From NCBI RefSeq assembly GCF_019578655.1, contig NC_063264.1:5022001-5086000 (forward strand): a DNA stretch of 64,000 bases, in the 5' to 3' direction. The notes beneath the pieces were generated by a model that had not been told where the DNA came from, made no database searches, and worked only from the letters and a program-made list of their open reading frames with translations. Source of the DNA: Ricinus communis (taxonomy: Eukaryota; Streptophyta; Magnoliopsida; Malpighiales; Euphorbiaceae). Positions 23,612 through 38,000 of the stretch are shown in pieces. The translations under genes and the position numbers were made by a program. Every line of letters begins with the position of its first letter. The first letter of the stretch is position 1.

Positions 23612-24531
23612 TTTGGGAATGGCAATTTGAACATTGACATAATTCAGAATTTTTCCGTCATTTCCCTAGAAGTTTTGATTTGCTCTTCCGGGGAAAAGAG
23701 ACTGTATTTCCGAGAAAATTCTAGCGCAAGGCGCTTTCTTAAGGCGGGGAGACCAGATTTATGTTAATTTTCTTTTCTTTTCTTTTCTTATTGAAGAAGA
23801 ACTTTTCCTTTTTAAAAAGAATTGGAATATACTTTAAAAAGAGAGAAGAATACCGCTGCACTACCCAAAACAAACTTTGAATACGCTGCCATCAAGTATC
23901 AGGTTGTGGTGATAGATTTATTAGTTTGTTTCAAAAAAAATTAACCAAAAATTAATTGAATTAAATATCATCCAAAGTTAAATACCAAATAAAATATACG
24001 ATAATGATTTATTTTTTACTAATATAATGTATAATGGATTTTTAGAAATATGTTTTGAATAATCATAGAATTTTATTCCAATTATCCAACCAAAATTAGT
24101 TTTACCTGTTGCCCTTTTGACGCAAAACATAAAACTGAGTTAAATCAACCAAATTTACTTATTTTTTAATTAAATATAATCGAATTTAATAAAAAATTAA
24201 ATAAATGAGATTTATTATTCAGGTTTGGATTCATTAAGGTTACTTGTTCTTTTCATATGGAATATATAACCGTTTGCTCATAATAAGATTCTCTTTAAAA
24301 GAATAAAAAATAAAATAAAATTATATTAGTGTTCATTTATTATATATAAATTATTTTTATTCATATATTAAAAAATAAAAATTATTAACTCACATTTAAA
24401 ATCCTGTAGATAAAATAGTAAGAGTCTTTTAATTTAATTGAAATTTTAAATTTAAACTTTAGTAGGTAGTTGATTAAACTCTTAAGCTAATACTTAACTA
24501 CTCATAAAAATTATTTGACAAATATTCTAAA

Positions 24532-24565
<34 letters not shown>

Positions 24566-26000
24566 TAAAAGAATCACTAAATTGCATGTATCATAAATAA
24601 ATTTTTTAATTATATTATTTATTTAAAATATTTAATTAATTAGTTGATAATAATACCAATATAAAAATAAATGTAAGGAACTATTACAAGAATTTGAACT
24701 AAGCTTTTTGACCATATTCATGTTGATGAGCTGTTACTGAATTATGATTTGGTTGATTATAATCATGGTGGGATCTATAGTTTGATCAATTGTTTCGGGT
24801 TTTCCTATTTGTTAATGTCTTAAAGTTTATCCAGGTTTTCATTTTTCCTTTTTCTTATTGAGCTTTCTTTGTGTTTTCTTGGGTTTAATATGGAATCTTA
24901 CTCTAGTGCTATTATTTTTACTAAACCATTAGTTATGCTTGGCTAGTGCCTTTTTATTGCTCTTTTCCTTTTTTTAGCAGAATTTTTCTCTTTTATTTTT
25001 TAGGTTCCTTCGCTACTGTTATATGTTTTCCTAACTAATAAATAAAAAATTCTTATATTTCTATTTATACACTGAATCTGTAAATAATTGACATATATTT
25101 ATTAGTCTTAAATGATAAAATTTATTTTATTTGATGTAATTTATTTTTCCTTTATTACTAAAAGATTAGCCCACTTACTAAACGATATAAACCACATTGT
25201 ATGATTATTTAGATGTTTATAACACAATTTTATTAGTTATATTTATATGTTTAATTTAAATTAAATTCAGCCACAATACGTAACCTCCACGATTTACATA
25301 GAATTGAACTTTGAAGAAGCCAAAACACCAAAAAGAATTGAATATGAGAGGAGAATGTAACCACATGGTAAATGCCTAGGAACAGTCTGTGGAAAACGTA
25401 TTGGTTTTATTCTTCTGCTACCTTACAAATTCGACATTATCAACTCCTTCCGGAGACTAGAAGGAAGCGCTAAATTTCTCCTCATTGTTAATACTTAAGG
25501 AACAAAGGTTGACTGTTAAAAGGTAGAATCTGAAGATTAAATTTTATTTTTATTTTTATATTAAGTGAATTATTGATAAATTTAAAGACATAATCGATTG
25601 GCATGAATAAAAAGAATGAAAAGTTTTAGTGGAGGAGGAACATATAGTGACTTCCAATGCTATTCAGCTACTGTACTGTGTGTTAGACCCATCATTTTCA
25701 AAGTAAGAAAGTACTTGCTTCACACTATAATTACCACATCATTTGGGTTCATTTCATTCATATAAAGATTTTATTTTGTAATTTGTGGGTTTCATTTGGA
25801 TTTGTTAATCATTTTTGTGCCTGCGCACGCTTGATTAGATAATGGCTTTCCCTCCGTTGATCAAAATCTGATTAAGTGGTGATGGGCCATCAGGCCCACC
25901 AGTTAATATACTTCAGAACCACTGATATGTAATCAGACACATCGCTAACAAAGAGCAGGATTGCATGCCTAAACCAGACCATAAATGCCTGAACTAAGCC
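23612..26000. other. intergenic region between divergent WD40 and BAM1 genes
   Basis: About 2.4 kb, very AT-rich from 23930 to 25300. It contains a (TA)n run (24535-24562) and no plausible ORF. The first 150 bp beside the WD40 start codon are less AT-rich and should carry that gene's 5' leader and promoter. The region right of 26000 belongs to the BAM1 promoter, listed separately. Confidence 0.55.
24535..24562. repeat. (TA)14 microsatellite
   Basis: An uninterrupted TA dinucleotide run in AT-rich intergenic DNA. Confidence 0.95.
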
Positions 26001-26618
26001 CATTACGTGTCCATTCCTGTTCGTCCAACGCCCACCACGTAGCAAACTTCGAAAATCCTTCTCTCTTCGTGGATATGAGAGTAGCCTTGGAAAACAAACA
26101 GACAAAAAAAAAGGTAAAATAAAAGACCCATCCTATTACACATATTTACATGTCTTAAGCCAAAAGCGCTGGCGACACGTGCCCACTCTCTTTCTCGCAC
26201 ATTTCTCCATCCTTTTCGTCCGCCAATGCGCTCGATTTCCCGTTTCCTAATTTTTTTATTAATTAATATAAATAAATAAACCCAACAAGTTTCAAAGCGC
26301 GTTGTTTCTCGCTGGAACCTTCACGCATATTTGCATCCCACCGTCCATTCTCACGTGCATTGTAGCAATCAAAGCCGTTGCCTTCTCAGTCGCATCTTCT
26401 GACGCCACGTAGCATCTCTTACACGTGTCATTAAAGTAACGGTTAAATCTAAAAGGATATAATTTAATGTTATCCTCCCGTTCTCTATAAATACCCCATC
26501 CTGCTCGCTTAGCGCTTGCTCCACATTCAAAGTTACAACAAAGCCCAGAAACAGATATTTCCACTCTGAAAACAAATCAAAAACAGAAAAAAAAAGAAGA
26601 AGAGAAAACAGCCCAGAA
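26001..26618 (+). promoter_or_regulatory. BAM1 promoter with three G-boxes and a TATA box
   Basis: Three perfect CACGTG G-boxes lie at 26176-26181, 26352-26357 and 26422-26427. The last is embedded in ACACGTGTC, a strong ABRE-type context. Further ACGT cores occur as ACGTGTC (26005-26011) and CACGTA (26036-26041 and 26406-26411). A TATA box (TATAAATA, 26486-26493) lies 126 bp before the ATG. ABRE/G-box elements bind bZIP (AREB/ABF) and bHLH factors, and Arabidopsis BAM1 is known to be induced by osmotic stress through ABA signalling. Use of these particular sites is inferred. Confidence 0.75.
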
Positions 26619-28976
<2,358 letters not shown>

Positions 28977-31900
28977 GGATTTGGTTGACTTGCCAGAATT
29001 TACCATGGCAATTAACCCTCTGTCCTTTTTTGTTATAGCTGCCTTTTTTTTATGCTGTAGCTATCTCTAGAAATGTGCCTGGAGCACCTAGAAAAACAAA
29101 ACAAAACAAAACAAAAGAATCAAAACTAAAAGATGTAAAAATGTGTGATGTTGTTCTATAATAAGTGAATTACAAATAACATTTACTTTTTCTAATGGTG
29201 TTCTTTTCTTAAGGACACGTTTGTATTTGATTCTGCACATTAATATCCAGCTGCAAAAAATTTTAAACCATCCTGCCAGGATTGGTGTTTGTTTGGTGGA
29301 AATGCTTACAGCAAGTAATTGATATTCCCATAGGCATTGATGTTATAATATAAAATCGATATGCTAGTCAAACACTAGATTCATCTTATGAATGGAACTC
29401 AGCTATCTAGATAAAGATTCCTTTCTATTCTTCTATTCTTTTTTTGATCCATTAAATCAGCCATTTCAAGATCCTACCTTTTCTCCTTGGAAATACTTAA
29501 TACTTTTGAGGCAAAAGTGCCTCTCTTTATTTGTTCATACAAAGGAGACCAACATGGCATGAAACTACAACCTTTGCACAAAGGATAAACATTATCTCCC
29601 CCTTTTCTTTGGTACAATCATATTAATTTGACCCGCTACATTTAATTTTCCTCTTCCTTGTTCATGATAGCTATGAAACTGACAAATCTTGGAGCCCTTT
29701 TTTTTCCAAGAATTGGTGGAGATGATTCTCTTTCTCTTTTGGCATGTACGAAGACCACCAGTTTTTTAGTCGGGCAAGAATCATTTCTCATGCATCACGA
29801 CAGAATCTTTACCAATACATTAGGGAACTTTCCCTGTCATCTTTCTTACTTTCTTTCTTTCTTTCTTTTTTTTTCGGCAATACCTGTCATTACTCGTGAA
29901 TTTCTGCTACTTGTCAGGATAGAAGAGTCGGCATCTGAAGCCGACAACGCCAACCTTCTTTCAATCTGCTAAACCAAAGATCAGATCTTGTACGCGAAAT
30001 TCATACCAAAGATTAATTATCATGTCAGTAAATTAACACATGTATCTCCGGTCTCTACTTTAGATATGTTTTATAGTTTTCTGCGGGTAGATCCTGAGAT
30101 AAGATAAGAAATTTATGAAAGTCAGAACTCACGTGTGGAAAGGCAGGTTACTTCTTCTCTAGAAAATGCATGCAGTTGACACAGTTGAACATTATTTTAG
30201 CTTGAAGCACGGTGACCATGTGGTCTAATAATGCCTATAATCTTCCATAATCAATAGGTATGGAGATTCAGATGTTATCATATGAGTTTGCTACATACAA
30301 CGTCAGATTTCTTTTCGCAATTCTATGTAATATTTTATTTATTTATATCCAAATTTCCAACTATATTAATATCTTAATTCATTAACCAGCTTATGAATAT
30401 ATAGATAAAATGATTAACGAATACGAATTATTCTCAAACTAGTACTTATTGAGGCAAATTTCGATTAATTCATATCAGTTTGGAGCTTGTTAAACAAAAA
30501 CAACATGAGAATTTCTTATTGTCCAGTGACTCAAGAGAAAGGATGCAATAGACAAACGGAATGAATAGTATTTAAAATATTTTCATTTCTGTAACCCAAG
30601 AAAAAGATTGCGAATCTAAGATTTAATATCCATCTGTTTCATCAATATTATGAACTTTGGTTGGTGTTTCCCTTGCAACCTTAACTCCAATGTAATGCGT
30701 CCAGAAAAAAAAAAACAAAAATAATTTTCCGCAGGTGTAATGCTAGTTGCCAAAACAATTATATAGTTTGCAAATGTTGTAACATGTATTTTTTAAATTT
30801 TTGATATTATATTTTAATATTTATTTATAATTTTAACTTTTTTATCAATTGAATTTATTGACGTGACTTGAATTTTAATAATAATAAATAAATAATAACT
30901 AAGTCAATATTTCTATTTTACTTAAATATTATTGTTTAATCACTTAAAATAAATTTAACTCCAAAGTTAAAAAAAAAATTAATTTTATGTGTTTAAATAA
31001 TAATATTTTTGAAATTAGTCAAGTCAACAAATTTAATATTGATTTAACTCTTTTTTTTTTTTTATTGATAGCGTTGATACCATATCAGCAAAATTAATTG
31101 ATAATTTTACTAAAGACTAAAATTAAAATGTAATACTAAAATTAAAAATTCAAATGTTAGTACTAGATTTAATAATTAATTTTTGATATTAAGGGTAAAA
31201 GAAAGAAAGAGGTGGCTGTCTGAGAACAACAAACCTTTTTTTGTCAAAGATGACAATTTCATTAATAGGCCACAGTACGAAATTGGGCCGGATAAATTTG
31301 AGTAAGAAGATTGATCCAAAAGGACTCTCCTACTCAACTTGTGGCCTTTTCAATTTATATTTAGAAAAATATAAAAAATACTCGTGAATTTTTATTTTTG
31401 ATAAAATTTATGATGTTTTTTTTTTCATTTTAACTGTGTTAAAATATAAAAATAAAATCTTATTAATTATAGTTTTAGTTATCTTTTGACTCTTCTTTAG
31501 TTTTTTTTTTATACAATAATTTAAGAACAATCGTAAAACAACCATAAGTAATTCTACTGTAAATTTGAAAAATTAAAAATTTAATATTTTTAAAAAATTT
31601 TACAGTAAAAATAATATTTTTTGTTATTTTTAAAATATATTTTAAAAGTTCCCTTTATATTTCCTAGACACCAAAACGAGTGTTAGTTAAGTTTAGTAAA
31701 GGTAATATTTATTATTTTTCTTGAATATATTTTGTGAATCATTATAGGTAGCATTATATTTTAGTATATTATATAATAATTTCATGAAAAGTTTGTCTAA
31801 AGCTCTACTGAAACCAAGAAATAATAATTCAGTTGAAAAATAAATAAATAAATAAATCAAGGATTGTGCTAGTAAAATGTGCAAATGAGAATCGCACTCC

Positions 31901-32688
31901 AACATGTATTTTTAAATATCTTATCCAATCGAATTTTAATAGAATGAATTCAGATAATAATAGACGGATTTGGAACGATTTTAGAATTTAATTTTTCTAC
32001 TCATATTGAATTTGGTCGGATTCATATTTGAATTCGTAGGTATTATTATTCGAACCCAATTATATTAAAATTTATTTTATTATATTATATTTTTATTCAT
32101 TAAAAAATTATTTTAAATTTTACTAAATTTATGTTTGGATTGTATTAATATATTAAATATTTAGTGTTGAATATTTAAAATTGATTAGTTTATATTTTAT
32201 ATTTTTTAAAATATATATTTTAGAATTTAATTATTGTAAATGGGTTTGATAAACATGTACTTATTTTTTATCCAAATATTTATATAAACGGGTAAGATAT
32301 CCGCTATTCATTTAAATATCTATAAATATATTTAATAATTATTTAATTTAAATGAGTTTTAATCGGATTCAGGTAATATACAAGTATTTCTATTTGAGTT
32401 TAGGACGAATTCAGACAAAAAAATAATTTTTTAAATGAGTTTAGAACAAATTCGGATATATGTATTTTAATCGAGTTTAAATTCAGATATCTTTAAATGG
32501 GAGGTTACCTTACCTATTGTTATTCCTTGGAAAAAATGATGTTTAATCAACTAACCTGAAGATGAGAAAGGAATTTCCGGACACCCTTAAACTGGAAAGT
32601 ACTTCTCAAACTACTGTAACTTAGTAAAAAAATATCTAAACTAGTACATATATTATTTTTCTATTTCCACTAAACTGGGAAATAGCTT
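28977..32688. other. intergenic region, 3.7 kb, with a repeat relic
   Basis: The first 200 bp should be the BAM1 3' UTR; an (AAAAC)n run occurs near 29095-29115. The ORF at 29658-29972 contains a CTTT microsatellite and resembles nothing known. From about 30780 the DNA is highly AT-rich. About 31920-32500 repeatedly shows GAATTC/TCGGAT/GGGT-type words in an AT-rich background, like old, mutated plant repeats. No intact transposon gene, LTR pair or terminal repeat was found. Confidence 0.5.
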
Positions 32689-33828
32689 TTAAGATTTGAA
32701 ACTTGGCTCTGGGCTTGATTTCCTGTTAAGCGACTCAAAATAGTTAATGCGATAGACAAGTGGATAGAATAAATACTCTCCGAAATCTTCTTCTTCTTCA
32801 ATGGAAAATAGCTTGCGATGCGGCTCCAGGGTTTTCTTGGTGAAGTCATAGCAGTAGATGTTAGGATATTTCCCAATCCCATTACAACCAAGAAAAATCA
32901 CATTGTCAGAAAATGGATGAAAAGCACAAGGATGAAAAGAATATAAACTTGCATCTCCTCCAATTGTTTGACAAGAAATTCTATGCTTTAACATCCATTC
33001 ACATTGTTCATCACCAATGTCGCCATTAAGCGTCCAAATTTCCAGGGTCCTGTCAGGATAGCCCACGTTAGCATAGTAAAGACTTCCATCACTCACTCCA
33101 TAGCAACGTTTAACTTCTAGGTTATACGTAGTAGGAAGTTTTATGATTCGAACACGATCGCTTTCATCATCATCATCAATCAAGAACTTCACCATAAGTT
33201 CTTTATATAACTTGTAAATTGCTTGATTGAAGTAAACGGATTTTATAGTGGTGGAATAATATGTAAACTTCAACTTCAGAGGCTTCCACTTCCAAGACTT
33301 GGAGGAGAATACCAGCAAGTGATTCGGATTTTGGAATGAAAGAATTCTGAAGTGAGGAGATATACAAGGATCAAAAGCCAACGCAGCATTTATCAGATCA
33401 TATATTCCCCATTCCTGAGGATCACTAGGGATTAGAGCGTACTGCTTGGTCACTGGATTGCATACTACATAATTATACATAGTACGTAGAAGTAACAAAC
33501 CATTGCAGCAATCTGCCAAGTTACGTGGGAAAATATCTTCCTGCAACATAGAAGAACAATTTTTATATAGAACTTGCCTGTTGTCAATATAGTGAACGTG
33601 GTGCTGCATGGTACGTCTCCTAAGGCTTTTCACTTGGAGTTGGACATGTTCATGTGCTTTTAAGATCTTGGGGATGCAGAATTCTTCGATTCTTCTTTTC
33701 CATAATTTGGAAACGCACTTGAATCTTGCTAGAGATTCCAGAGGTTGTTTATATAGAATTTTTAACATGATATCATCGCTATCATCAACATTATGAGGAA
33801 CTCCGCTAGTATTCTCGACAGAATCCAT
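32689..33828 (-). CDS. F-box protein with F-box-associated region, intronless
   Basis: A 379-residue single-exon ORF. An F-box lies at about residues 18-50 (DDIMLKILYKQPLESLARFKCVSKLWKRRI), the helix pair that binds SKP1 in SCF ubiquitin ligases. The following region has the pattern of plant F-box-associated (FBA/kelch-like) domains: CCNGLLLLR, then YNYVVCNPVTKQYALIPS, LAFDPCISPHFRILSF, VFSSKSWKWKPL and GVSDGSLYYANVG. Hundreds of such genes exist per plant genome and most lack a known substrate, so the target cannot be named. The start ATG is the first in frame after stops. No frameshift or stop disturbs the ORF, so it is probably a functional gene. Confidence 0.88.
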   Translation of the reverse strand: MDSVENTSGVPHNVDDSDDIMLKILYKQPLESLARFKCVSKLWKRRIEEFCIPKILKAHEHVQLQVKSLRRRTMQHHVHYIDNRQVLYKNCSSMLQEDIFPRNLADCCNGLLLLRTMYNYVVCNPVTKQYALIPSDPQEWGIYDLINAALAFDPCISPHFRILSFQNPNHLLVFSSKSWKWKPLKLKFTYYSTTIKSVYFNQAIYKLYKELMVKFLIDDDDESDRVRIIKLPTTYNLEVKRCYGVSDGSLYYANVGYPDRTLEIWTLNGDIGDEQCEWMLKHRISCQTIGGDASLYSFHPCAFHPFSDNVIFLGCNGIGKYPNIYCYDFTKKTLEPHRKLFSIEEEEDFGEYLFYPLVYRINYFESLNRKSSPEPSFKS

Positions 33829-35016
33829 CAGTAGGAGAAAATATTAATGTAAAAAATAAGACAGGACCTGCTAATTGTTATATAATTAGGCATGAGATCT
33901 ATCATTCATATATATATATAGTATATATATCCTAAATGGGAATTCATAGTTTCATCAGGATTTATTAATGTCTTCTTGTTTTACGAGTCCTATTAAACAA
34001 GTAATTTACACTGGAAATTTTGGTATTGCATTATCGTAATTACTCTCTGGTTTAGGAATTTAAGGAAAATTCATAAATAGGAATTCTATTAGAAAAAATT
34101 ATAGAGTATTGATTATTGTTAATTATATCATTTATTAAATTTTATTTATATTTAATTATATATCCATATATTTTTAAACAATTTTAATTATTTGAATTGA
34201 AAGGGTAAGAGTAGACCACTAAAAATAATATAGTATGAAAAACAATTGAAAGGGACACAGATGAAATGTTTGGTCCTAGAAAAATTAAGATGCAAAGAAC
34301 AACGTTAAGATAATAAAAACAATAGGCTTAAGAGAAAAAAAGGTAAATATGGAAGGAGGGTTTGTGTGTCTGCCATTTTTGAGAGAAAAACAGTGTGTAG
34401 AAAGGAGAAGTTTCTAGGTTTCAAGAGAGTTAGGGAAGTGTAAATGGATGTATTTTTTTTTTTTTTTTAATCTTCTTTGGTTGTAAAAACGATGGCGTCT
34501 TTGGGTTATAGGTAGGCGAGGCGTTTTCAGTGGTTGGTGCGATGTCGTTTTTACTCGTGGTTCTAGAGCCTCACAGAACGACACCGTTCTGCTTGGCGAG
34601 GGACTGGCGAGGTGTGCGACTATGCAGTGCACGCGTTATTTTACTGCCGAAAAGTACTAAATTACCCTCCAATTGCACTGTTCAATGTAGTGCTGACGCT
34701 CTCTCTTTTATTATATACTATTGATTACACTCCATAATAAGCTAAAAAATAAAAATGGTCCGTTGGTGCTGGTCACCATTTGCTACAAAATTCTCAAAGC
34801 TTCTTGTTTTCTCCAATTACGTACACGTTCTTGATTCTTTCTTGGCGCTAAAATCTACATCCAGACAAAATAAATAAATAAATTCTCTGAATTCCATTTT
34901 CCGTTGGCTAAATAAATAAATAAATAAATAAAAAATGCCATCTTTTTTGCAAAAATTGCCACCATCGCCATTCGCCCTTGCACTAACTGTCCTCTTCCTC
35001 TAGCACTGAACAGTCC
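33829..35016. other. divergent intergenic region between F-box and lipase genes
   Basis: AT-rich near the F-box gene, including an AT-alternating stretch (about 33908-33930), then a less AT-rich patch at 34490-34640. Short ORFs in that patch on both strands (34414-34632 and 34530-34724) have no recognisable domains. An (AAAT)n run at about 34905-34935 lies less than 110 bp before the lipase start codon. Confidence 0.5.
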
Positions 35017-38000
35017 ATGGCTTCTTCTCTTCAAGCTAATCCTCGATTCTATTATTACCGGTTCGGTTCTTCTTCTAGCAAAAATCGGAATTTCAGCTTT
35101 CACCGGGGGTTTCGGTTTCCGGTTCGGTTTAGTGGGGTTTTTGAACTAAAAACGAGGAGTGTTCTGAGTAGTAGAGATGGCGCTAACTTAATTGGTTGCT
35201 TTTGTAAAGTGAATGATGGTGCGGTTGAGAAGGTTTCTATTGAGGAACAACAGAATGAGATTGAACGGCCTCGTTTTGATATTAATCTTGCTGTTATTCT
35301 TGCTGGTTTTGCTTTTGAAGCTTATACAACTCCACCTGTAATTACTTCTCTTAATTACTCTTTTTTAATTCTTTTTCTCTTGTTTCTCATCAAATTCAGC
35401 AACCTCATTTGTACTGCTTTTAAGTGGTGAAGTAGAAAATTTTCTTAACAATTATATTAGTAAATAAATAATTGAAATTATTAAGAAATAACAAGCGAAG
35501 TTCAGCTCCATAAAAATCATGCTTTCGACTGCATAGTTCGATTCAAAACTTAATGTAACCTTGTTTTTGGAGGTTTCTAGGAGTGGATTTAACGGGAATT
35601 AAGAATTGAAATGTTCCAAGGAGTAGAATTTTAATTTTTTTGTTTGTTACTTGGATTCTGTTGTTCAGGAAAAGATTGGTAGGCACGAAGTTGATGCTGC
35701 AGGTTGTAAGACTGTGTACCTTTCAGAGTATGTGATCACTTTGCTTTTAAAAGTTAGGCTTAAATGTTACTTTTCCTCTTTGCTGTTGTAGAATAGATGC
35801 TTGATACTTCTTCGGTGAATTCTGATTTCTATGGAATTATGAGAACTGTATTTTTACAGCAACTGATAATGCACGGTTCTACTCTTTAAATATAAATGAT
35901 TTGTCTGTTTGCAGGGCATTCGTGCGAGAGATATACGATGGTCAGTTGTTTATAAAACTGAAAAAGGGTTTGGATTTGCCTGCAATGGATCCATGGGTGC
36001 GTCATTATTCGTTTCTGCTCAATTTTTCAGTATTAAATGCTTGCCTCCAATATTTATTTGGCAGAAGTCGAACTCAGATTTTTGCTCCTTGTTTAATCAA
36101 ATTCTGATGTGCTTCCAGGGAACAAGTGATCCTTACGTGATCATGCAATTGGATAGTCAGGTTGTCAAAAGCAAGGTTAAATGGGGGTACGTTCTTTAAT
36201 AATATGTTGTCGAGGTTGAATTTATTACTGAGCCTCATCTCTGCCATACACAAATCTTCATAATTTTGAAATGCTGTCCTTTTCAATATGTGCTTGCCCA
36301 TTGTAGATGACTAATATTTTTCATTAGCTATAAGGGAAGTATATAAAGGACAATTTTTTCCTCAATTTCTTTTGGTATGTTTACTTTTATGCTGCTTTCC
36401 CATTATGAGTTCTGAACTTAAGTGGAAGACAGAAGTGCCATGTTCCTTCTGGTTTACTTTTACTTTTCATGGTCTTACTTTCTTTTCTAAAAGATGCAAA
36501 TATTTCATTTTTTTTGCCTTGTATCTCTATAGTTTTTATGATCCATATTTACCCTCGTCTTTGAATTTTTTCAGTCTTCTAATGTCTCATCTTGGAAAAG
36601 CTTTCAAAAAATACCTTGTGAAGTCGGGATCTTCTGTGTTAGAAAAGGAACACAGGGAAATTCGGTGCTAAGTGCTACTATATTTTCTCTTTTTTACTCA
36701 CTTGAGTAATGGCTATTGCTTGGCAGAAATTTTTTGATGATGCTCACGGCATGGTCGCAAAATAGAGAAATGAACTGGAAAATTTCTCCAAACTGTTTTT
36801 AGTATTTGAAGTAAAAAACATCCATGTTGCTTCACAAAAATCGTGATTTATTGTTTTCTTCCTGAATCATATATATTCTTTGTGCTTTTCTAATTGTGGC
36901 ATCAGCAGAAGAGAATTGTTGCTAGTTTGCCCTGTGGCTTTTAGCAATTATTAGTGATTTATGTATTATGATGAATGATGTCAGGAAAAGGGAACCAACT
37001 TGGAATGAGGACTTCACTTTCAATATTAAGCAGCATGCAACAAAAAATCTTCAGGTCTGTACTTGTTCTTTTGAATTTCTACTCATGTGGAAATCACTTT
37101 TAATATCTTTCAAATTCCAATGTTTCCCATCCTGTTTCTTTTTAGTTGCTGCCCAACATAATTGCAGTAATGAATTAATGTTGATCACTTCTTATCATCT
37201 GCTTCTTCATCTTGTTGCCTTTGAGTCTACTGTCTCCACTGCTAGCATGAAAAAGGATGATTTGACAATTACTTATTCCATTACCTTCTGCATTTGTTCA
37301 GTGCCAACACAGGGAGTGATTTCAAATTGTGTGATAGAAATGCATGACCTTTATCAGTTCTTGTCTTTGGAGTTTCAGAAAATGCATGTGGTAGAATGAG
37401 ATATCATGGAGTTATTTATAAATTGCAACATATTCTCTCACATGCAATAGTGAACTTCAGGTTGCAGCTTGGGATGCAAACCTTGTAACTCCACATAAAC
37501 GCATGGGTAATGCATCTATTATCCTCGAGTGCCTATGTGATGGTGAGTATATATACATAATTTTTGCACTTTTTAATTTCAAAATTGATGGCTCATTTCG
37601 ACCTAGAGCTGGTGTTTATGCTGTAAGTAAAATATGGGAAACTTAGACAATATTTCTGCTATGAACTGGATGATTACACTAGTTTTGAGTTCATTCTGTA
37701 AGTATTCTGCATACTACTGTTTAGCAGATTGACTTTGGATACAGGGACAGCTTTTTTTTTTTACTTAAAATTCGATAAACAATGTGTTTTTCTAGGGAAC
37801 TTGCATGAGGTGCTGGTGCAATTGGAAGGTATGGGTGGCGGTGGAAAGTTACAGGTAGAGGTAAATTCCTGTGGCAAAAGAAAATTTTACTGTTGGTGAA
37901 AAGCTGCTTAGGAAAAAAAAGAATGCTCCTATGCTTTCTTTCTTGTTGATTTTTGTATGCACCTTACTACCTCCAGATGGCTGACAAAGCAGTATTATTT

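Noticed and set aside
29658..29972. 104-codon plus-strand ORF after BAM1
   Set aside because: Begins and ends in AT-rich DNA, contains a CTTT repeat and no family signature.
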